Below, piece by piece: positions 58,147-64,000 of a stretch of 64,000 nucleotides of DNA. The translations under genes and the position numbers were made by a program. The DNA is taken from positions 6,486,501 to 6,550,500 of the forward strand of contig NC_092568.1 in assembly GCF_037975245.1 (NCBI RefSeq), read 5' to 3'. The notes under the pieces were generated by a model, which had not been told where the DNA came from, did no database searches, and saw only the letters and a list, made by a program, of their open reading frames with translations. Every line of letters starts with the position of its first letter. Position 1 is the stretch's first letter. Source of the stretch: Apostichopus japonicus. Taxonomy: Eukaryota > Echinodermata > Holothuroidea > Aspidochirotida > Stichopodidae.

Positions 58147-58434
58147 TATGTCTTGATTAAGGATATCACACTTTCAACCCCCATACCTTATCCCCATCCC
58201 CAGGTGTATGTACAACCCTGTTGCAACTTTGGCCCAAATAGTGGATTGATCCGATGATGTTGAACAAGTCAACAGTTAGCCAATGAACCGCATTGGTGTG
58301 ACATTTAAAGGCTGAGCTTGTACTGATGAACTACATTTAGTTAACTAAAGCAGGTTTTAGAGGATTTCTTGTACTCAAACCATGAAATTAATCAAGTTTC
58401 TACTTTGAATTGAGTAATCTATCTCTTCTTGTAG

Positions 58435-58460
58435 AAAAGCACTATTCATACTCCCAGATA
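58435..58460 (+). CDS. Weak candidate exon after exon 50402
   Basis: A good acceptor (CTATCTCTTCTTGTAG) is followed by AA, which would complete a Glu codon with the last G of exon 50402, then KHYSYSQI. A poor donor, GTTTGT, at 58461 would end the exon on a codon border and fit the phase of the candidate at 63223. Without that donor the frame runs into the 43-bp minisatellite and stops at TAG 58479-58481, giving a terminal exon instead. Phase and acceptor are the only support. Confidence 0.25.
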
Positions 58461-60246
58461 GTTTGTTGGCACCAAGAATAGGGAATAAGTGAGTGTAAAT
58501 GTTCAGTAGTGACACCAAGAATAGGGAATTAGTGGGTGTAAATGCAGTAGTGACACCAAGAATAGGGAATTAGTGAGTGTAAATGTTCAGTAGTGACACC
58601 GAGAATAGGGAATAAGTAAGTGTAAATGTTCAGTAGTGACACCAAGAATAGGGAATAAGTGAGTGTAAATGTTCAGTAGTGACACCAAGAATAGGGAATT
58701 AGTGAGTGTAAATGTTCAGTAGTGACACCAAGAATAGGGAATTAGTGAGTTTAAATGTTCAGTAGTGACACCAAGAATAGGGAATAAGTGAGTGTAAATG
58801 TTCAGTAGTGACACCGAGAATAGGGAATAAGTGAGGGTAAATGTTCAGAAGTGACACCAAAAATAGGGAATTAGTGAGTGTAAATGCAGTTAGTGACACC
58901 AAGAATAGGGAATAAGTGAGTGTAAATGTTCAGAAGTGACACCAAGAATAGGGAATAAGTGAGTGTAAATGTTCAGAGGTGACACCAAGAATAGGGATAA
59001 GTGAGTGTAAATGTTCAGTAGTGACACCGAGAATAGGGAATAAGTGAGTGTAAATGTTCAGAAGTGACACCAAGAATAGGGAATTAGTGAGTGTAAATGT
59101 AGTTAGTGACACCAAGAATAGGGAATAAGTGAGTGTAAATGTTCAGTAGTGACACCAAGAATAGGGAATAAGTGAGGGTAAATGTTCAGAAGTGACACCA
59201 AAAATAGGGAATTAGTGAGTGTAAATGTTCAGTAGTGACACCAAGAATTGGGAATTAGTGAGTGTAAATGTTGAGTAGTGACACCAAGAATAGGGAATAA
59301 GTGAGTGTAAATGTTCAGTAGTGACACCAAGAATAGGGAATAAGTTAGTGTAACTGTTCAGTAGTGGCACAGAGAATAGGGAATAAGTGAGTGTAAATGT
59401 TCAGTAGTGACACCAAGAATAGGGATTAAGTGAGTGTAAATGTTCAGTAGTGACACCAAGAATTGGGAATAGGTGAGTGTAAATGTTCAGTAGTGACACC
59501 AAGAATAGGGATTAAGTGAGTGTAAATGTTCAGTAGTGACACCAAGAATTGGGAATAAGTGAGTGTAAATGTTCAGTTGTGACACCGAGAATAGGGAATA
59601 AGTGAGTGTAAATGTTCAGTAGTGACACCGAGAATAGGGAATAAGTGAGTGTAAATGTTCAGTAGTGACACCGAGAATAGGGAATAAGTGAGTGTAAGTG
59701 TTCAGAAGTGACACAAAAAATAGGGAATTAGTGAGTGTAAATGCAGTTAGTGACACCAAGAATAGGGAATAAGTGAGTGTAAATGTTCAGTAGTGACACC
59801 AAGAATAGGGAATAAGTGAGTGTAAATGTTCAGAGGTGACACCAAGAATAGGGATAAGTGAGTGTAAATGTTCAGATGTGACACCAAGAATAGGGAATAA
59901 GTGAGTGTAAATGTTCAGTAGTGACACCGAGAATAGGGAATAAGTGATTGTAAATGTTCAGATGTGACACCAAAAATAGAGATAAGTGAGTGTAAATGTT
60001 CAGATGTGACACCAAGAATAGGGAACAAGTGAGTGTAAATGTTCAGTAGTGACACCAAGAATAGGGAATAAGTGAGTGTAAATGTTCAGTAGTGACACCA
60101 AGAATAGGGATTAAGTGAGTGTAAATGTTCAGTAGTGACACCAAGAATTGGGAATAGGTGAGTGTAAATGTTCGGTAGTGACACCGAGAATAGGGAATAA
60201 GTGAGTGTAAATGTTCAGTAGTGACACCAAGATTAGGGAATAAGTC
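58461..60246. repeat. 43-bp minisatellite, about 41 units
   Basis: Unit of about 43 bp: GTGACACCAAGAATAGGGAA, TAAGTGAGTG, TAAATGTTCAGTA. Variants include CCGAGAATAGG, GAATTGGG, AATTAGTGAG and shorter units with AATGCAGT. Nearly every unit contains AAGTGAGTG or AGTGAGTG, which matches the 5' splice-site core GTGAGT on the plus strand. Minus-strand frames open across it are repeat products. Confidence 0.95.
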
Positions 60247-60249
60247 CCT

Positions 60250-62160
60250 GGATCCAATCTCTGGTATCACAATTCATTTGTATTCACTTGCAGTGGGTTC
60301 TACTTTGCATATATAGATACCCCCACGGTACGATCCCAAGATGGAATAACAAAGGGGAACAATCTCTTATCAATTTAAGAGAAATGTTTCATTCGGTTGT
60401 AGGGAACAGATGTTGAAATGGGAAATTCCTGTTGAGTTGTCTGTATTGTATTGAAACTTTAAAATAAGAGCTGAACCATTATAGAAGAAAATGGAAAAGA
60501 AAGGGGGTGAACTGGTAGGAGGGGAGAGTGGTTAAATTATAGACAGAGAACTGTCTGAGAAGTTTCTTAAGTGGGTTCTTTGTCTTCATTTGTGTCCTTT
60601 CAAAAGCTTCTCACAATCTTAGGTCTTTTTGATGTTTATCTGTTTGTGTCAAGAAAATTAATGCCATTGTCAATTACATTTGTTATTCTTTTTGATCTTG
60701 GCACCCACCTTCTAACACCCGTTAAGCAATTCTTTCATTGTCAGTACTCTGAAGAATGTGGTCTGTGTGGGCAGGTCTAGAAAGCAACTGCATATCATCA
60801 GGTGAAATTTGGATACATAGTTTTGATTTTAGTACCATCCCACATTTTTCACTTAGGTTGTTACCGGACACAAGTTGAAATGATATAATTAAAATGATAT
60901 GTTTCAGCAATGCTTATTGCAGAGAGTGAAAACCTAATTAGATTCCTTAGAAATTCCTTCTACTTGCGAACACTTGGTAATACACAGTATGAGGACCATC
61001 TGCTCAGGACATGTGGTATGCTGTAATGATATTATCATTACCTGTATTGCTGACTGAAGTGGTGTCAGACTGGGAGGTTTAATTGGTCATTACAGAGGGC
61101 CCGTATAGGGAAAGTCCTAACTGATTTGTTTGGTTCGGATGCATGATATCATCAAGGTACTATGTGTACAGAGTAAATGATTTCAATTCACGGAAACATG
61201 TTAAGGAATGTCGACAATGTTCAGTTTAAATGTCATTTTACTGTCTATACAGACTGCCTTTAAGATTGCTAAGGCCGATCAAAATTACAGAGTTAACAAG
61301 TTATTAGTGGTTTAATATAATATAGCAAATTTTAGTACAACAAAGCATAGGTATAGTGCACTTTTTGTTCAGAAACTATCAAAGTGATCAATTCTTATTC
61401 TTGATGTGATTTTGGTGAAAAAATATAAAAATAGGGATTAATCGTGCCGACATCCTTGATTTGTGCAGGACTATCTATGTGCATTGCTAGTAGTTTGCAA
61501 TGATATCCAAGCTCTGGTCGTACAGCACTTTGCACTAAATTTGTGAATTATGGCTAATCATAGATGAACCCATTGAGTATATATATAATCTGATTTTGTA
61601 CGCTACAAAGCAGTATTATAATTAGATGTGATGGCAATAAGCACTCAGTTTTGTTGATCTGTCCAGTTCATTACAATATCATATATCATATGTTGTTGTT
61701 TACATGAGTGTATCCATTATGTCAGCCTGTGATCTTACCTTCCTCTCATTGCGAGTCTTCACTGCTCAGGTGTTTTGAAATATCTTTAGACGTGGCCAAT
61801 TGAAGGAAGTGATACTGTGATTGATCAAATTATATATGATATTGTAAGTCCCCAGTTTCATAAGTTCTGGAGAATTTTTTGACATTCTCACTGAATATGT
61901 AGATTGTAAATGGGAGGCTCCCTCTGAGAATTTCACAGCAAAATCTTAGCCATGATAAAATTGAAAAAGAATAAAGAAAAGAAATTGGGGTTGTAATATT
62001 GAGTATTGGTTCTTCTAGGTTCAGGATAGCCTATATTCACCTTGCAAACATGTTATTTGTCTGGAATGTTCCTTTAAAGGCTAAATTAATGCTGATCTTG
62101 GGCTCAATTAATTGTAATATCAAGACTAATAACTCATCCAAAGCATTCTTTAACTAAATA
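60250..62160. other. Non-coding, no feature recognised
   Basis: AT-rich sequence with only short chance frames on both strands. A possible acceptor at 60291 leads into an early stop. Confidence 0.4.
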
Positions 62161-62167
62161 AAGAGTG

Positions 62168-62515
62168 TTGTGTTCTAGTGGGTATGAAGGCAGTGGACTT
62201 GTTACAGTATCTAAAGTTTGCAGGTTCAAGTCCTGGCCAGATCATTACCTTGTGTCCTTGGGCAAGGCACTTCATCTCCATTGCCTCTGTTCACCCAGGT
62301 GTATAAATGGGGACCTGTGAGATAAATTGTCAGCTGTGCGCTGTTTAGCTGCTGCCATGTGGAGGGTGTGTCTCTATGTTTAACCAGGGAGCTGCTACTA
62401 GAGTAGCAGCTCCCTGGTTTAACAGGTTATCGTTGATCAGGGTAATATTGTGATGTGCCTTAAGCACCATTATCTGTTATTGGTGGATATGTCTGTGCAT
62501 AATAAATCCTCAATC
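62168..62515 (+). mobile_element. tRNA-derived SINE
   Basis: A B-box GGTTCAAGTCC lies at 62223-62233, and an A-box-like GGTATGAAGGCAGTGG about 45 bp upstream. The core motif CCTTGGGCAAGGCACTTC follows at about 62257, then CACCCAGGTGTATAAATGGG, a body and a short ATCCTCA-repeat tail. This layout is typical of tRNA-related SINEs of marine animals, transcribed by RNA polymerase III and copied by a LINE partner. Inside the body is a perfect 18-bp inverted repeat (62382-62399 and 62402-62419). No clear target duplication could be fixed. Confidence 0.75.
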
Positions 62516-62519
62516 CTCA

Positions 62520-64000
62520 ATATTTTACCTTTATATATAAATACACCCAACTTTAGGTGACATTAGACACCATATGTCATAGACTATAAATTGTAGTACA
62601 CTGTAAACATTATATTTAAAGCCATTAAAGTCTTATGTTTTCCTATTGAGATCTCTGTTGCATCTGAGGAATTGACTTCATGGTTTATAAGCTGTACTAA
62701 GTAGTCAAGCTACATTATTTAATGAGCTGCAGATACCATCATATCTCACTGGATTGAAAGCATTGACTTTTATAGAATTTGCAACATATCAAAGTTAGGT
62801 TGACTTCATTTCATTTGTTTGTTCTTCTACCACAAGATGACATATATTGCTTATTAAAACATATTACATATTTGTGAAAGGAATGTTCTAGGAAGCCCTC
62901 TGGCTAAATAAAGTAGAACATTCCCATCAAGGAAAGTCAAAGACAAATTGTGTGTACCTCTGTGTGTACACACATAACATACAAAATGAAATACAAAATA
63001 ATAACAACTATTGCATATAGTAATGGCTACATTATTTGCCTCAATTCAATTTTAATTTTACTGATAGACTAACCTCCACCCAAATACTGTAACTTCTTGT
63101 GCCTCATAAGGACTATGTATGATCCTTCTACTAACTTTCTTCAAGTTATGATTCTTGCGATATTAATTACTGACTTTTGAATCCCACCAGAAACAATAAG
63201 GATGTTGATGTACTATTTACAGGCAACCCACATGCCAAGTATGACATTCAGTAGCATTACCCTTCATGGGTTTACAAGACAAGTGAGACCATCACCCACG
63301 TACACACACACCCAACATTACTGCATGGGTTTACTTACCATGATAGCCTTCCACGCACCTCTCAACTTAACCTTACCATAATCTTACAAATCCTTTGTGG
63401 AAGCATTAGCCTTTCTTAATCCCATATCACTTTAGTCTTTCAACACAACACTAACTTTATCTTTCTATATCAAGCGAGAGCTAGACTTGCTCACCGTGTA
63501 TGTCATCGCTCTTAAATATGTCATGATTGAAATAATGAACGGGCGAGTTTGCCAGGGTAGACACATTCTGACAGTTATCCCTCCACAACTCATCTAACTG
63601 TGAACTCTAGAAGACAGATGGGGAATGAATTATGGAAGCCTATTCCTGCTGCTTAGATTAAAAATGATACTCTGTTTATTTTCACCCATTTCATATACTC
63701 CAAATAATTTCAAGTTTGTCTAACTAGTCTCATCTTGTGGCACATTCTCTTTCCCTTTAGATTGTTACTAAGTTAAGCCTCAGTTAATCCTACTACAATT
63801 CTCTCCTGCGGCTTCCCCTCTTTGATGTGTCTTTAATGCCCCAATGCGCCAGAGGTTGCTCCATCAAAGTGTACAAGAACATATTCTGTGAAAGAAACTT
63901 GAGACTCAAATCCCAAGATAAGGGTGGTCTCCTTCTCTGATGACTTTCCACAGGGATTTCAGCAATAAAATGATTTTGAATTTTAGATAGAGAAAAAGAC
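62520..64000. other. Non-coding, one candidate exon
   Basis: AT-rich DNA with short frames only. The one exon-like object is at 63223-63282, listed separately. Confidence 0.4.
63223..63282 (+). CDS. Weak candidate exon of the Ser/Gln-rich gene
   Basis: Between the acceptor TACTATTTACAG and the donor GTGAGA lies a 60-nt segment open only in phase 0: ATHMPSMTFSSITLHGFTRQ. The Ser/Thr-rich composition suits the upstream gene, and phase 0 would match the weak exon at 58435. A 20-codon open frame is easily random, so this stays tentative. Confidence 0.3.

Noticed and set aside
11400-60246. Possible CRISPR array among the tandem repeats
   Set aside because: All arrays are head-to-tail minisatellites without unique spacers, in an animal genome.

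Overview
The window is AT-rich animal nuclear DNA with spliced exons, many minisatellites, non-autonomous DNA transposons, a tRNA-type SINE and one complete LTR retrotransposon. The retrotransposon is Ty3/gypsy in sequence but carries integrase upstream of reverse transcriptase. This Gmr1-type order was first described from deuterostomes, so a marine deuterostome invertebrate (echinoderm, hemichordate or similar) is my best guess. That is inference; no species marker was recognised.

Left part (1-11.6 kb): a single exon at 1292-1460 encodes the first two thirds of a THAP zinc-finger domain, with a perfect CRE-type site about 100 bp upstream. The rest is non-coding: a G-rich minisatellite and a 12-bp repeat (4.8-5.1 kb), a palindromic MITE (6.7 kb), a hAT-type MITE with a perfect 8-bp target duplication (8.5-9.1 kb), and two blocks of old long-period repeats (7.1-7.5 and 10.4-11.4 kb).

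Centre-left (11.6-21.3 kb): a 42-bp minisatellite is split by an 8.27-kb Gmr1-like retrotransposon on the minus strand. It has 1.77-kb LTRs differing by one small indel, a 5-bp target duplication (CAGAC), a proline-tRNA-like primer site, a polypurine tract and one intact gag-protease-integrase-RT-RNase H frame. It looks very young and possibly still mobile.

21.8-50.5 kb (perhaps to 63.3 kb): one large plus-strand gene can be assembled from seven exons (21846, 22063, 23770, 24418, 28106, 39598 and 50402). All have GT-AG borders and all six junctions keep frame. Together they give about 417 codons of a Ser/Gln-rich protein with one short helical segment and several basic-residue-directed Ser motifs. 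I do not recognise the family, and both ends of the gene are missing. Its introns hold at least five different minisatellites (33, 29, about 50, 34 and 50 bp) plus several transposons; a sixth, the 43-bp array at 58.5-60.2 kb, lies downstream in a possible further intron.

Right part (51.5-60.3 kb): a 50-bp minisatellite is interrupted twice. The first insert is a 3.0-kb element whose inverted ends are built of 26-bp tandem repeats. The second is a 3.2-kb hAT-type element that contains a relative of another hAT-type element seen at 40.2 kb. A 43-bp minisatellite of about 41 copies follows, each unit carrying a 5'-splice-site-like GTGAGT. A SINE with a perfect 18-bp hairpin lies at 62.2-62.5 kb. 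No tRNA, rRNA or CRISPR array was seen.
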